A DNA stretch of 51,933 bases from an uncultured Oxalobacteraceae bacterium (GCA_946480015.1 CAMLIL010000035.1:1-51933); one strand, 5' to 3'. Numbered from the stretch's first letter, positions 1 through 9,655 are shown. The notes: a model not told the origin generated them from the letters alone. Made by a program: numbers and translations.

Positions 1-460
1 GGTCCATCAGGTTGTCGACCATCAGCCGGTAGTCGCACGCGATGTGAAACAGGCCCCCGCCATAGGCCCACTCCGGGCTGCCGGCCCATTCGAGCGTATG
101 GATAGTGGCGCTATCGGCCAGGGCCGGGTCGCCCGGCCACACCCAGATGAAGCCATAGCGCTCCTCGACCGCATAGCTGCGGATGCAGGGAAAGCCGCGC
201 ACCCGCTGGCCCGGCATGGCCACCGGCTTGCCGTCGCAGCCCATCTGCAGGCCGTGATAGCCGCACACCAGCTGGCCGTCGCGCACGAAGCCGAGCGACA
301 GCGGCGCGCCGCGGTGGGGACAGAAGTCTTCGACGGCGGCCACCTTGCCCTGCTCGCCACGGTAAAACACGATGCGCTCGCCGCAGATCTGGCGGCCAAG
401 CGGTTTGTCGACGATCTCGTCTGGGGTGCACGCTACATACCAGGCATTTTTGGGGAACAT
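1..460 (-). CDS. vanA: Vanillate O-demethylase oxygenase subunit, N-terminal part (runs off the left edge)
   Basis: Rieske non-haem iron oxygenase that demethylates vanillate to protocatechuate together with a reductase (VanB, not in the window). The 153 visible residues begin MFPKNAWYVA and carry the complete Rieske cluster: C47-P-H49 and C66-x2-H69, followed by a typical FIWVWPG segment. The mononuclear iron site and the rest of the roughly 350-residue protein lie outside the window. The start at 460 has GGAG about seven bases upstream; an in-frame ATG two codons earlier sits on top of that site and is less likely. The gene is divergent from a MarR regulator and lies beside other protocatechuate-forming genes, which supports the vanillate assignment over other Rieske oxygenases. 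Truncated by the window only, with no sign of damage. Confidence 0.85.
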   Translation of the reverse strand, partial: MFPKNAWYVACTPDEIVDKPLGRQICGERIVFYRGEQGKVAAVEDFCPHRGAPLSLGFVRDGQLVCGYHGLQMGCDGKPVAMPGQRVRGFPCIRSYAVEERYGFIWVWPGDPALADSATIHTLEWAGSPEWAYGGGLFHIACDYRLMVDNLMD

Positions 461-489
461 GGCCATCTCCACTTGTATATGATGAATAA

Positions 490-507
490 CATTCAGTACG
501 CTGAATG
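490..507. promoter_or_regulatory. Palindromic operator candidate between vanA and the MarR gene
   Basis: Perfect inverted repeat with 7-bp arms CATTCAG and CTGAATG around a 4-bp spacer (tacg). It lies 30 bp upstream of the vanA start and 89 bp upstream of the divergent MarR gene, in AT-richer DNA. Size and symmetry fit a MarR-dimer site. Binding is inferred. Confidence 0.5.
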
Positions 508-595
508 CGACTCAAGTATGGACCGGTTCTTTGCAAAAGTAAACACCTTCGCAACGCGGCGGCCGGGGTGCGTGCTACCATGTCGCCCACTGACC

Positions 596-1108
596 ATGGA
601 CCACACATCCGACACCCCGGCCCCCGCCCCCGGCAGCGAGCTGACCGACCTGTACGAACATCCCGGACACCTGCTGCGGCGCGCCCAGCAAATCTCGGTA
701 TCGCTGTTCCATGACGAATTTGGTTCCGCCCTCACCCCGGTGCAATATGCCGCCCTGCGCGCCCTGTCCAGCCATCCCGGCATCGATCAGGTCACCCTGG
801 CCGGCATCGTGGCGCTCGACACCTCGACCACCGCCACCGTGTGCGTCCGGCTCGATGAAAAAGGTCTGATCGAGCGCCGCGTCATTCCGCACAACCGGCG
901 CCAGCGTGCCCTGTACGTGACGGCGGCCGGCCTGGCCCTGCTGGCCGAGCTGATTCCGCCGTCGCAGCGCCTGCGCCAGCGCCTGCTCGCTCCCCTCAGC
1001 GCCGAGGAACAGGCGCAGTTCATGCACCTGCTGGCCAAACTCGTCACCGCCAACAATGAGGAAAGCCGCGCGCCGCTGGCGGCGCCGGGGTCGTCACCGC
1101 TGGAATGA
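596..1108 (+). CDS. MarR family transcriptional regulator
   Basis: A 170-residue winged-helix regulator. Residues about 48-110 carry the MarR DNA-binding domain: LTPVQYAALRAL, then a recognition-helix region rich in S/T (LDTSTTATVCVRL) and the wing (ERRVIPHNRRQRALYVT). The ATG at 596 gives the usual MarR length; the frame stays open upstream but that part has no regulator-like sequence. Divergence from vanA with a palindrome between them suggests it represses vanillate demethylation and possibly itself, relieved by an aromatic acid. Many described VanR proteins are GntR-type, so this would be a different repressor family for the same job. It might instead control the cyclase gene 35 bp downstream. 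The family call is firm; the target is inferred. Confidence 0.85.
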   Translation: MDHTSDTPAPAPGSELTDLYEHPGHLLRRAQQISVSLFHDEFGSALTPVQYAALRALSSHPGIDQVTLAGIVALDTSTTATVCVRLDEKGLIERRVIPHNRRQRALYVTAAGLALLAELIPPSQRLRQRLLAPLSAEEQAQFMHLLAKLVTANNEESRAPLAAPGSSPLE

Positions 1109-1143
1109 GTCAACCCTGCCACGCTTAACAGAAGGAGTAGCCT

Positions 1144-1935
1144 ATGGCCCGACGCTTTGTCGACCTCTCGATTTACCTTGAAAACGATGTTCTGTCGGAC
1201 CCGCCAACGCTGGCGCCAAAAATTGAATACCAGACCCACAAGGAGACGGTGCGCGAATTCATGCACCTGCTGCCAGGGACCAAGCCGGAAGACTTCCCCG
1301 ATGGCGAAGCGGCGGCCGCCGAATGGGTGCGCCTGACCACGCACAGCGGCACCCATCTGGACGCGCCCTACCACTTTCACTCGACCATGAACGGCAAGCT
1401 GGGCGAGCCGGAAAAATCGATCACCATCGATGAAGTGCCGCTCGAATGGTGCTTCCAGGCCGGCGTCAAGCTGGACTTCCGCCATCTGCCCGATGTCCAT
1501 GTGGTCAGTGCCGCCGAAGTCGAAGCCGAGCTGGCGCGCATCGGCCATGTGCTGCAGCCGCTCGACATCGTCGTCGTCAACACCCGCGCCGGATCACGCT
1601 ACGGTAACAACGACTACATCAACGCCGGCTGCGGCATGGGCTACGAGGCGACCATGTACCTGCTCGAACGCGGCGTGCGCCTGACCGGCACCGACGCCTG
1701 GAGCTGGGATGCGCCATTCTCGTACACGGCCAAGCGCCTGCAGGAAACCGGCGACATCTCGCTGATCTGGGAAGGCCACAAGGCCGGACGCGACATCGGC
1801 TACTGCCACCTCGAAAAGCTGCACAATCTCGAAGCGCTGCCGGGGCACGGCTTTACCATCTCGTGTTTCCCGCACAAGATCCGCGGCGCCTCGGCCGGCT
1901 GGACGCGCGCCGTGGCGATCTTCGAGGACGACTAA
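1144..1935 (+). CDS. Cyclase family protein (kynurenine formamidase-like metal hydrolase)
   Basis: A 263-residue protein of the cyclase/KynB-like family. The hallmark metal-binding motif HSGTHLDAPYHF is at residues 67-78. Family members hydrolyse amide, ester or lactone bonds with a divalent metal; known examples are arylformamidase and isatin hydrolase. A strong ribosome site (AGAAGGAGT) precedes the ATG. It follows the MarR gene in the same direction and sits in an aromatic-degradation island, so an aromatic lactone, ester or ring-derived substrate is plausible. The substrate cannot be read from sequence. It is not a clear kynurenine formamidase because no tryptophan-catabolic genes are next to it. 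Confidence 0.82.
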   Translation: MARRFVDLSIYLENDVLSDPPTLAPKIEYQTHKETVREFMHLLPGTKPEDFPDGEAAAAEWVRLTTHSGTHLDAPYHFHSTMNGKLGEPEKSITIDEVPLEWCFQAGVKLDFRHLPDVHVVSAAEVEAELARIGHVLQPLDIVVVNTRAGSRYGNNDYINAGCGMGYEATMYLLERGVRLTGTDAWSWDAPFSYTAKRLQETGDISLIWEGHKAGRDIGYCHLEKLHNLEALPGHGFTISCFPHKIRGASAGWTRAVAIFEDD

Positions 1936-1948
1936 ATCCAGGGTTCGC

Positions 1949-2479
1949 TTATTGAACCTGATAAAAGCGCAGCACCGCGGCGTCCGGCTGGCGTTCGGCC
2001 ACGCCGATGAATACGGCGCGGTTGAGCCATTCATACTTGCTGCCGGCCGGCGCCTCGAACTGGGCCGTGGTGCGGAAGTAGTACTCGCTCGCCGGCACCG
2101 GCTCGCCCTTGGCGATACGCTCCATGACGGCGGGCGGCGCGTGGCGCATGCCGCGGTTCTCCACCATGATCAGGGTGCCGTCGTCGGTCTTGAGGGTGTA
2201 CTTGGCCTGCACGTCGATGACGCCGTCGGGGCGGACGAACTGCCAGTCCGCGCCTCCCGGCACCACCGTGCCTTTGATGCCGGGGCCGGCGAAGCTGCCG
2301 CCGGCGATGGGGATCACGCGGCGCAGGCCGTAGGCGCTCTGGCCGATGACCAGGGGCTTGTCCACCTTCACCCGCGCTTCGAAGACGAAGTCGGTGCGCA
2401 GCGCTGGCGGGGCAGGCGGTTCGGCGGCCTGCACAGCCAGGCAGGCGCAAGACAGAATCAGTGCTAACTGCGGTTTCAT
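1949..2479 (-). CDS. Secreted DUF3237 domain protein
   Basis: A 176-residue protein with an N-terminal signal peptide (MKPQLALILSCACLAVQA, cleavage near residue 18-19) followed by a DUF3237 domain. Visible family features are the conserved GSFAGPGIKGTVVPGGADW stretch, the DVQAKYTLKTDDG strand region and a C-terminal EWLNRAVFIGVA segment. DUF3237 proteins have no established activity; they often lie near aromatic or steroid catabolic genes. GGGAG is positioned well for the ATG at 2479. It is convergent with the cyclase gene, with 13 bp between the stops, and is upstream of nothing on its strand in the window. Function unknown. Confidence 0.75.
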   Translation of the reverse strand: MKPQLALILSCACLAVQAAEPPAPPALRTDFVFEARVKVDKPLVIGQSAYGLRRVIPIAGGSFAGPGIKGTVVPGGADWQFVRPDGVIDVQAKYTLKTDDGTLIMVENRGMRHAPPAVMERIAKGEPVPASEYYFRTTAQFEAPAGSKYEWLNRAVFIGVAERQPDAAVLRFYQVQ

Positions 2480-2541
2480 GGATGCTCTCCCAAGGCGAGC
2501 CCGAATTATGGGCCATCCTGATCGCGCGGATCAAGCGGCGC

Positions 2542-3726
<1,185 letters not shown>

Positions 3727-3765
3727 TTATGAGAGCAATGGTAGACAAGCCGGGCCTGGAATAGA

Positions 3766-4704
3766 ATGGATGAAGTCATCCAATTCTTGTACTTTTTTGA
3801 CATGCCGCAGCCAGCCAACCCGGTTCCAGCCGAGATCCCGAAGTTCGCCCTCTATGGTGAAAGCACGCCCGTAGCGAACGCCGAATTCGTCCATGTGGAG
3901 CTGATCGAAACGCGCAGCCGGCTGCACGACTGGCACATCGCGCGGCATACCCACCCCGGGCTGTTTCAGGTACTTTTTCTGCTTGGCGGCAGTGTGCGCG
4001 CGGTGATCCAGGACGCGCTGTGGGAATGCCAGGGGCCGGTCGCCATCACCGTGCATCCCACGGTGGTGCATGGCTTCGATTTTTCCGAACAGGCGCAGGG
4101 ATATGTGCTGACGGTGGACCAGAACGTGCTGTTCTCGACGCCGGACCACCGCGGCGACCTGTTCTCGCCGCTGTTTGTGGAGCCGCTGGCCATCGGCTTG
4201 ACGCAGCAGCCGCGCGAGCGCATCGAAGCGCTGCTGCGCCAACTGATCGAAGAGACGGCTTGGCCGCAGCAGGGCCATACCCTGATGCTCGAATGGCTGG
4301 CGCGCAGCGTGCTGCTGCTGCTGGTGCGCGTACAGGCCGAGCACAGCGCGGCGCACCGGTCGGGCCACTCGGAATTCGAACTGTTCAGCCACTTCCGCGC
4401 CGCGGTGGAACGCGACTACAAGAGCGGCGCCGCGGTCGTCCACTATGCCGGTCTGCTGCATGTGACGGCAGTGCGGCTGAACCGGCTATGCCTGAAGCTG
4501 GCCGGCAAATCGGCGTTTGACATCGTGCAGGACCGGTTGATGCTGGAAGCCTGCCGCAAACTGACGTATGCGCCATCGAACGTGGCCAGCATCGCTTATG
4601 AACTGGGGTTTCAGGACCCGGCCTATTTCAGCCGCGCTTTCAAGAAGCACATGGGCGTCACACCGAAACAGTTTCGTCATGCGAGGGCCGGGACAGGGTC
4701 ATAA
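3766..4704 (+). CDS. pobR: AraC family regulator, probable activator of pobA
   Basis: A 312-residue AraC/XylS-type regulator. The N-terminal half is a cupin-like effector domain (H-rich patch around IARHTHPGLFQVLFLLGG). The C-terminal ~100 residues hold the double helix-turn-helix, ending in the signature FQDPAYFSRAFKKHMGVTP and KQFR. It diverges from pobA with only 57 bp between the starts, so both promoters lie in or overlap the genes. AraC-type PobR proteins activate pobA in response to 4-hydroxybenzoate in several Proteobacteria; that role is inferred here from position. An internal ATG at 3802 would give 300 residues, but neither start has a strong ribosome site. The 3' end overlaps the convergent IclR gene by 6 bp. 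Confidence 0.78.
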   Translation: MDEVIQFLYFFDMPQPANPVPAEIPKFALYGESTPVANAEFVHVELIETRSRLHDWHIARHTHPGLFQVLFLLGGSVRAVIQDALWECQGPVAITVHPTVVHGFDFSEQAQGYVLTVDQNVLFSTPDHRGDLFSPLFVEPLAIGLTQQPRERIEALLRQLIEETAWPQQGHTLMLEWLARSVLLLLVRVQAEHSAAHRSGHSEFELFSHFRAAVERDYKSGAAVVHYAGLLHVTAVRLNRLCLKLAGKSAFDIVQDRLMLEACRKLTYAPSNVASIAYELGFQDPAYFSRAFKKHMGVTPKQFRHARAGTGS

Positions 4705-5463
4705 CAAGGCCGTCAATTCGGCCTGCACCTTGACCAGCTGCGGCAGACAGCCGCCCACCACCTGGTCGGCCGGCATGCGGTCGGCGCTGATGCTGACGTT
4801 CATGGCGGCGACGGTCTCGCCTTTGAAGTTGCGCAGCGGGACGGCGAGCGTGCGCAGCCCCAGTTCCATCTCCTGATTGACCAGCGCGTAACCCTGCGCG
4901 CGGATTCTGCCGATTTCGGCCTGCAGTGCGGCGCGGTCGGCCACCGTGTGTTCGGTCAGCCTTTCCAGCTCCACCGTGTCGAAGTAGGCCTGCAGCGCGC
5001 TGTCGGACAGCGTCGCCAGCATCACCCTGCCACTGGCGGTGCAGTACGCGGGCACGCGCGTGCCGGGCTGTAAGGTGGCCGAGACCACCCTGCCCGCGCT
5101 CACGGCCGCCACGCACACCAGATCCCCGCCTTCGAGCACGCCGGCCGATGCGGCTTCGCCCAGCGAATAGGCGAGCCGGTACAGCAGCGGCTGCACAATC
5201 CGCGGCAGCCGCGCCGAGTGCAGGTAGGATTGCCCCAGCCGCAGGATCTTTGGCGTGAGCGAGTAGACCTTGTCGGTCTGGCGCGCATAGCCGAGATGGA
5301 CCAGCGTGAGCAGGTAGCGGCGCGCGGCGGCGCGCGTAAGCCCGGTACGCTGCGCCACTTCGCTCACGGTCAGGCGCGAGCGCTCCTGGTCGAACGCTTC
5401 GATGACCTGCAATCCCTTTTCCAGACCGGCGATCAAATCGCGGCTTTCCGGCGTCTCCTGCAT
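4699..5463 (-). CDS. IclR family regulator of the PcaR/PcaU/PobR type
   Basis: A 254-residue regulator with an IclR winged helix at about residues 12-75 (GLEKGLQVIEAF, then SEVAQRTGLTRAAARRYL) and an IclR effector domain over the rest (YCTASGRVMLA; GYALVNQEMELGLRTLAVP). The opening and the TGLTRAAARRYL helix resemble the beta-ketoadipate-pathway subgroup. It is divergent from pcaH, and the gap carries a three-half-site operator centred about 25 bp upstream of its own start. That layout fits activation of pcaH by protocatechuate or beta-ketoadipate together with autorepression. Ribosome site AGGGGTGATAA precedes the ATG. Whether it also acts on pobA is open. Confidence 0.85.
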   Translation of the reverse strand: MQETPESRDLIAGLEKGLQVIEAFDQERSRLTVSEVAQRTGLTRAAARRYLLTLVHLGYARQTDKVYSLTPKILRLGQSYLHSARLPRIVQPLLYRLAYSLGEAASAGVLEGGDLVCVAAVSAGRVVSATLQPGTRVPAYCTASGRVMLATLSDSALQAYFDTVELERLTEHTVADRAALQAEIGRIRAQGYALVNQEMELGLRTLAVPLRNFKGETVAAMNVSISADRMPADQVVGGCLPQLVKVQAELTALL

Positions 5464-5475
5464 TTATCACCCCTT

Positions 5476-5503
5476 TTTGTGCGCTATTCGCACAAATTGT
5501 GCG
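5476..5503. promoter_or_regulatory. Three-half-site operator for the IclR regulator
   Basis: TTTGTGCG (5476-5483) and CGCACAAA (5489-5496) form a perfect 8-bp palindrome around a 5-bp spacer, and a third copy TTGTGCG follows directly at 5497-5503. PcaU and PobR of Acinetobacter bind sites of this design: a palindrome plus one direct repeat. The site sits about 30-60 bp upstream of the candidate pcaH promoter and just upstream of the IclR start. Confidence 0.65.
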
Positions 5504-5532
5504 CGCTGCGGACGCCGGGTGATTCTACTGGC

Positions 5533-5561
5533 TTGAACAGAACGTGTCACCTCCGTAGCAT
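5533..5561 (+). promoter_or_regulatory. Candidate sigma-70 promoter for pcaHGB-pcaCD
   Basis: TTGAAC at 5533-5538 and TAGCAT at 5556-5561 are separated by exactly 17 bp, 40 bp before the pcaH start codon. Both boxes are partial matches, as expected for an activator-dependent promoter, and the IclR operator lies just upstream. Confidence 0.45.
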
Positions 5562-5600
5562 GGCTGGTGCCATTCGACCCCACCAATCAGGAGACCTATC

Positions 5601-6293
5601 GTGCAATTCGACGCTGTGACGCCGGGCGTGCATCCCGAGATTGTTTATCCGCCGTATAAATCGAGCGTGCTGCGCGGCCCCAGGCAGGCGCCCGTGCGCC
5701 TGGTCATGCCGGACGCGTCCAACACCAGCCTGGCGCTGGCGCCGTCGCTGATCCTGCCCGAGGATACCGACCTGACCATCCATGGCGCCAGCGCGCCGCT
5801 GGGCGAGAAGATCGTGGTCAGCGGACGCGTGGTCGACGAAGACGGCAAGCCGGTGCGCAATTCGCTGCTCGAAGTGTGGCAGGCCAATTCGGCCGGCCGC
5901 TACTGGCACAAGCGCGATCAGCACGACGCGCCGCTCGATCCGAATTTCTACGGCGTCGGCAAGATGACCACCGACGACGAAGGCCGCTACCGATTCATCA
6001 CCATCAAGCCGGGCCCTTACCCATGGGGCAATCACGACAAGGCCTGGCGCCCGGCGCACATCCACTTTTCGCTGTTCGGGAACGTGTACGCGCAGCGCCT
6101 GGTGACGCAGATGTATTTTCCGAACGATCCGCTGTTCGGCTTCGACCCCATCTTCCAGAGCATCCCGGACCTGCCCGCGCGCCAGCGCCTGGTTTCGCGC
6201 TTCAGCATGGAGAACACCGTGCACGGCGAGATGCTGGGCTACGAGTTCGATATCGTCCTGCGCGGCCGCAACGCGACGCCTTTGCATGTGTAA
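5601..6293 (+). CDS. pcaH: Protocatechuate 3,4-dioxygenase beta subunit
   Basis: Iron-binding subunit of the intradiol dioxygenase that opens protocatechuate to 3-carboxy-cis,cis-muconate. The 230 residues contain all four Fe(III) ligands in their usual contexts: Y101 (SAGRYWHKRDQ), Y140 (KPGPYPW), H153 and H155 (WRPAHIHF). The length is normal for PcaH. Translation starts at GTG, supported by AGGAG eight bases upstream and by the conserved N-terminal spacing. It is the first gene of a five-activity operon, with pcaG 13 bp downstream. Transcription is probably activated by the divergent IclR protein. Confidence 0.96.
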   Translation: MQFDAVTPGVHPEIVYPPYKSSVLRGPRQAPVRLVMPDASNTSLALAPSLILPEDTDLTIHGASAPLGEKIVVSGRVVDEDGKPVRNSLLEVWQANSAGRYWHKRDQHDAPLDPNFYGVGKMTTDDEGRYRFITIKPGPYPWGNHDKAWRPAHIHFSLFGNVYAQRLVTQMYFPNDPLFGFDPIFQSIPDLPARQRLVSRFSMENTVHGEMLGYEFDIVLRGRNATPLHV

Positions 6294-6306
6294 CCGGAGA
6301 GCCGCC

Positions 6307-6819
6307 ATGACCCTGCCTATTACCTCTTCCCAGACCATCGGCCCGTTCTCGCATGAAGCCTGGGCCTGGGCCGTCGACGCCACCAGCACCGTCGCCAGCG
6401 CCGCGCCGACGCTGGTCGTCAGCGGCCGGATCCTCGACGGCGCCGGCGCGCCGGTCGACGACGCGATGATCGAAATGTGGTGCCCCGATGCGCCCGACGC
6501 CGAACACAGGCATGCGCTGCCGGGCTTTCGCCGCGTGCCCAGCGATGCCAGTGGCGCGTTCAGCATCACCCTGTCGCAGGTGCCGGTGGCGGGCCGGCCG
6601 GCCGCGCTGGTGACGGTGTTTGCGCGCGGCCTGATGCTGCATCAGTTCAGTGCGGTGTTCCTGGAGGACGATCCGCACCTGCCGGCGTCGGCCATGCTGG
6701 ACCAGGTGCCGTCCGCGCGCCGTGCTACCCTTATCGCGCGCAAAATTGCGCCAGGCGAGTATCGCTGGGATATCCGCATGCAGGGCGAGAACGAGACGGT
6801 GTTTTTTGATTACGCGTAG
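6307..6819 (+). CDS. pcaG: Protocatechuate 3,4-dioxygenase alpha subunit
   Basis: Structural partner of PcaH in the protocatechuate 3,4-dioxygenase heteromer. The 170 residues begin with the family motif TSSQTIGPF and show the intradiol dioxygenase fold pattern (VVSGRILDGAGAPVDDAMIEMW; ALVTVFARGL). As expected for an alpha subunit, the Tyr/His iron ligands of PcaH are not conserved. It is slightly shorter than many PcaG proteins (about 190-200 residues), the shortening being in the middle loop. GGAGA precedes the ATG at 6307; an upstream in-frame ATG at 6286 overlaps pcaH and has no such site. The pcaB start is 9 bp after its stop. Confidence 0.95.
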   Translation: MTLPITSSQTIGPFSHEAWAWAVDATSTVASAAPTLVVSGRILDGAGAPVDDAMIEMWCPDAPDAEHRHALPGFRRVPSDASGAFSITLSQVPVAGRPAALVTVFARGLMLHQFSAVFLEDDPHLPASAMLDQVPSARRATLIARKIAPGEYRWDIRMQGENETVFFDYA

Positions 6820-6828
6820 CGAGGACCA

Positions 6829-8004
6829 ATGAGCGTTTCGATGTTTGACGGTTTCCTGGGCACGGCGCCGATGAGCGAGGTGTTCGACGACACCGCCGCC
6901 GTGCGGGCCATGCTGCGTTTCGAGCAGGCGCTGGCGGGCGCGCAGGCGGCGCTGGGGTTGATTCCCGCCAGCGCGGCAGAGGCGATCGGGCGCGTGTGCG
7001 AACCGGCCAGCTTCGATATCGCCGCGCTCACGCGCGACAGCCGCCGCGCCGGCAGCCTGGCCATTCCACTGGTGAAGGAACTCAAGCGCCTGGCGGGCGA
7101 GGCCGGCCGTCACGCGCACTACGGTTCGACCAGCCAGGATGTGATCGACACGGCCATGGTGCTGATGACGCGCGACGCGCTCGCGCTGATCGATACCACC
7201 CTGGTCGAACTGACCGGCCACCTGCTGGACCTGGCCGAACGCCACCTGGATACGCCGGTGCTGGCACGCACGCTGATGCAGCCGGCCCAGGTCAGCAGCT
7301 TCGGATTCAAGGTCGCCGGCTGGGCCGCGCCGCTGGTGCGCGCGCGCGTTCGCCTGCGCGAAGCCGGCCAGCGCGGCTTGCAGCTTCAGCTGGGCGGCGC
7401 GGTCGGCACGCTGGCCGGCATGGCGCCGCATGGCGCCGCGGTGGCCCGGCGCATGGCCGCCGACCTTGGCCTGGCGGTGGCGCCGGCCGCCTGGCATACC
7501 CAGCGCGACGAGTGGGTCCGCCTGGGGCTGGAGGTCGCCGTCCTGTGCGGCAGCCTGGGCAAGATCGCCACCGACCTGGCGCTGATGACGCAGGCGGAAG
7601 TGGCCGAGCTGGCCGAGCCGCGCGGCGAGGGCCGCGGCGGTTCCACCGCCATGGCGCACAAGAATAACCCGGTGGCGGCGATGATCGCGCTGGCCGCCGC
7701 CGCGCGCACGCCGCACCGTGCCGCCGCGCTGCTGGGCGCAATGGGGCAGGAACATGAACGCGGCCTGGGCAACTGGCAGGCCGAGCTGGCCGAGTGGCCG
7801 GGCCTGTTCATCGGCACCCACGGTGCGCTGGCCGCGCTGAACGAAGCCTTCGCCGGCCTGCATGTCGATGCGGCCCGCATGCTGGCCAATATCGAGCGCC
7901 TGCGCGAGGCGGCCGGCAGCGCCATCGATCCCGTACGCGACGCCGCGCCCGCCGCCGCGCTGGCGCGCGTCCAATTACAGTCTTTACGCAAGGAGTTCAC
8001 ATGA
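6829..8004 (+). CDS. pcaB: 3-carboxy-cis,cis-muconate cycloisomerase
   Basis: Fumarase/aspartase-superfamily enzyme that lactonises 3-carboxymuconate to 4-carboxymuconolactone. The 391 residues contain the superfamily motifs HYGSTSQDVIDTAM (catalytic region, about residues 97-110) and the signature loop GGSTAMAHKNNP. GAGGACCA precedes the ATG. The length is somewhat below the ~450 of many bacterial PcaB enzymes, mainly at the C-terminus. The stop overlaps the next start as ATGA, so pcaCD is translationally coupled. Confidence 0.95.
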   Translation: MSVSMFDGFLGTAPMSEVFDDTAAVRAMLRFEQALAGAQAALGLIPASAAEAIGRVCEPASFDIAALTRDSRRAGSLAIPLVKELKRLAGEAGRHAHYGSTSQDVIDTAMVLMTRDALALIDTTLVELTGHLLDLAERHLDTPVLARTLMQPAQVSSFGFKVAGWAAPLVRARVRLREAGQRGLQLQLGGAVGTLAGMAPHGAAVARRMAADLGLAVAPAAWHTQRDEWVRLGLEVAVLCGSLGKIATDLALMTQAEVAELAEPRGEGRGGSTAMAHKNNPVAAMIALAAAARTPHRAAALLGAMGQEHERGLGNWQAELAEWPGLFIGTHGALAALNEAFAGLHVDAARMLANIERLREAAGSAIDPVRDAAPAAALARVQLQSLRKEFT

Positions 8005-9251
8005 GCGATCCTGTCGATCACGATTTCGAACGCGGCATGCGCAATCGGCGCCGCATCCTGGGCGACGCGTGGGTGGACCGCTCGCTTGACAAGGCCAACA
8101 GCTTCAACGCCGATTTCCAGAACCTGATCACGCGCTTCGCGTGGCACGAGATCTGGGGCCGCCCCGGCCTCGAAGCGCGCTCGCGCCGCATGATCGTGCT
8201 GGCGATCACAATGGCGCTGGGCCGCTGGGAAGAGTTCGAACTGCACGTGCACGCGGCGCTGGATGACAGCTCCGGGAACGGCTTGAGCGTGGCCGAACTG
8301 AAGGAAGTGCTGATGCAGGCGGCCATCTATGCCGGCGTGCCGGCCTCGAACACGGCGTTTTCGCTGGCCCAGAACATCCTGCGCGAGCATGGCCACACGC
8401 TCGAGCCGGCAGCTCCCGCGGCCTGCGTGCATCCGGGCGTGGGCCGCGACGACCATACCCACAGCGCCCCGTCGATCCACTACACGCTGCGCGAACCGCG
8501 CAGCGGCCAAGCGCCGCGCTGCACGGTGGTGCTCAGCCACGCGCTGGGCTGCGACCTGACCATGTGGGACGAGCTGGCCAATGCGCTGGCGCAGGACTGC
8601 CGCGTGATCGCTTACGATCATCGCGGCCATGGCGGATCGGCCGCTCCGCTGGGGCCGTATTCGATGGAAGACCTGACCGAGGATGCCGCGCGCCTCCTGG
8701 GCGAACTCGATACCGGCCCGGTACTGTGGGTCGGCATTTCGATGGGCGGCATGGTGGGCCAGGAACTGGCGCTGCGCCACCCTGCGCTGGTGGCTGGACT
8801 TATCATCGCCAATTCGACGTCGGCCTATCCGGAAAGCGCGCACGAGATGTGGCGCGCGCGCATCGCCAAGGTCGAAGACGGCGGCCTGGAGGCGATTGCC
8901 GATATGGCGATGGAGCGCTACTTCCATGAAGGCTTTCGCAGCTCGCAGCCAGCCACGGTGGCACGCTTTCGCCGCCGTCTGGTGGCCACCAACGCCGGCG
9001 GCTACCTGGCCGGCTGCGCCGCCGTCAGGGATGTGAACACCACCGCGCGCCTGGGCCAGATTCAGGTGCCGGCGCTGGTCATCGCCGGTGAACTCGACAT
9101 CGGCGCACCGCCGGCGATGTCGGAGACGATCGCCAAAGGCATTGCCGGTGCCCGGTTGCTGGTGATCCCGAACGCCTCGCACCTGAGCGTGGTCGAACAG
9201 CCGCAGCTGTTTTACGCGGCGGTGTCGAGCATGGTGGAAAAGCTCGGCTAG
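8001..9251 (+). CDS. pcaCD: Fused 4-carboxymuconolactone decarboxylase / 3-oxoadipate enol-lactonase (decarboxylase domain first)
   Basis: A single 416-residue protein carries two consecutive pathway steps. Residues 1-132 are a complete PcaC decarboxylase ([43 protein letters not shown]). Residues about 158-416 are an alpha/beta-hydrolase like PcaD with the nucleophile S247 in GISMGG, D366 (GELD) and H394 (NASHLS). A short His/Pro/Ala linker joins them. The enzyme would convert 4-carboxymuconolactone to 3-oxoadipate. The known PcaL fusions of actinobacteria are described with the lactonase first; here the decarboxylase is first. No internal stop or frameshift is present, so it looks like a genuine fusion. 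It is coupled to pcaB and its end overlaps the convergent yiaA-like gene by 4 bp. Confidence 0.93.
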   Translation: MSDPVDHDFERGMRNRRRILGDAWVDRSLDKANSFNADFQNLITRFAWHEIWGRPGLEARSRRMIVLAITMALGRWEEFELHVHAALDDSSGNGLSVAELKEVLMQAAIYAGVPASNTAFSLAQNILREHGHTLEPAAPAACVHPGVGRDDHTHSAPSIHYTLREPRSGQAPRCTVVLSHALGCDLTMWDELANALAQDCRVIAYDHRGHGGSAAPLGPYSMEDLTEDAARLLGELDTGPVLWVGISMGGMVGQELALRHPALVAGLIIANSTSAYPESAHEMWRARIAKVEDGGLEAIADMAMERYFHEGFRSSQPATVARFRRRLVATNAGGYLAGCAAVRDVNTTARLGQIQVPALVIAGELDIGAPPAMSETIAKGIAGARLLVIPNASHLSVVEQPQLFYAAVSSMVEKLG

Positions 9252-9655
9252 ACCGGGTCGGCGGGCGTGGAATCGCGCACGTTCTTTTGCACGGCGACGG
9301 CGGCGAACAGGCTCAGTACGAAGGACATCGCATAAAAGCCTTTTTCGCTGTCGGCCAGCTGCGCATTGAACAGGCCCACGCTGATCAGCGCCAGCGACGA
9401 CAGCAGCGCGAACCAGCAAATGCCGTAATACATGCCGCTGACACGGATGCCTTCGACACGGTCGCGCACACTCTTTTGCAGCGACACGGCAGCGAACAGG
9501 CCGTACAGCAGCACCGTCAGGTAGTAGCCCTTTTCGTTCAAGGCCATGGTGGCGTTCCACAGCCCGATCAGGTAGGTGGCGACGCCCACCACAAGGGCAA
9601 GCCAGGATGCGCCGACGAAGGCTTTGGATGGGCCGTGCACGATTTGAGTTGCCAT
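9248..9655 (-). CDS. yiaA: YiaA-type inner membrane protein (two yiaAB domains)
   Basis: A 135-residue membrane protein made of two similar halves, each with two transmembrane helices. The halves share the phrases [22 protein letters not shown] and [21 protein letters not shown] followed by KSVRD or KNVRD, the yiaAB two-helix repeat. GGAGATGAACA precedes the ATG. The molecular role of this family is unknown. It is convergent with pcaCD and divergent from a small membrane-protein gene; it does not look like part of aromatic catabolism and marks the start of an envelope-protein block. Confidence 0.8.
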   Translation of the reverse strand: MATQIVHGPSKAFVGASWLALVVGVATYLIGLWNATMALNEKGYYLTVLLYGLFAAVSLQKSVRDRVEGIRVSGMYYGICWFALLSSLALISVGLFNAQLADSEKGFYAMSFVLSLFAAVAVQKNVRDSTPADPV

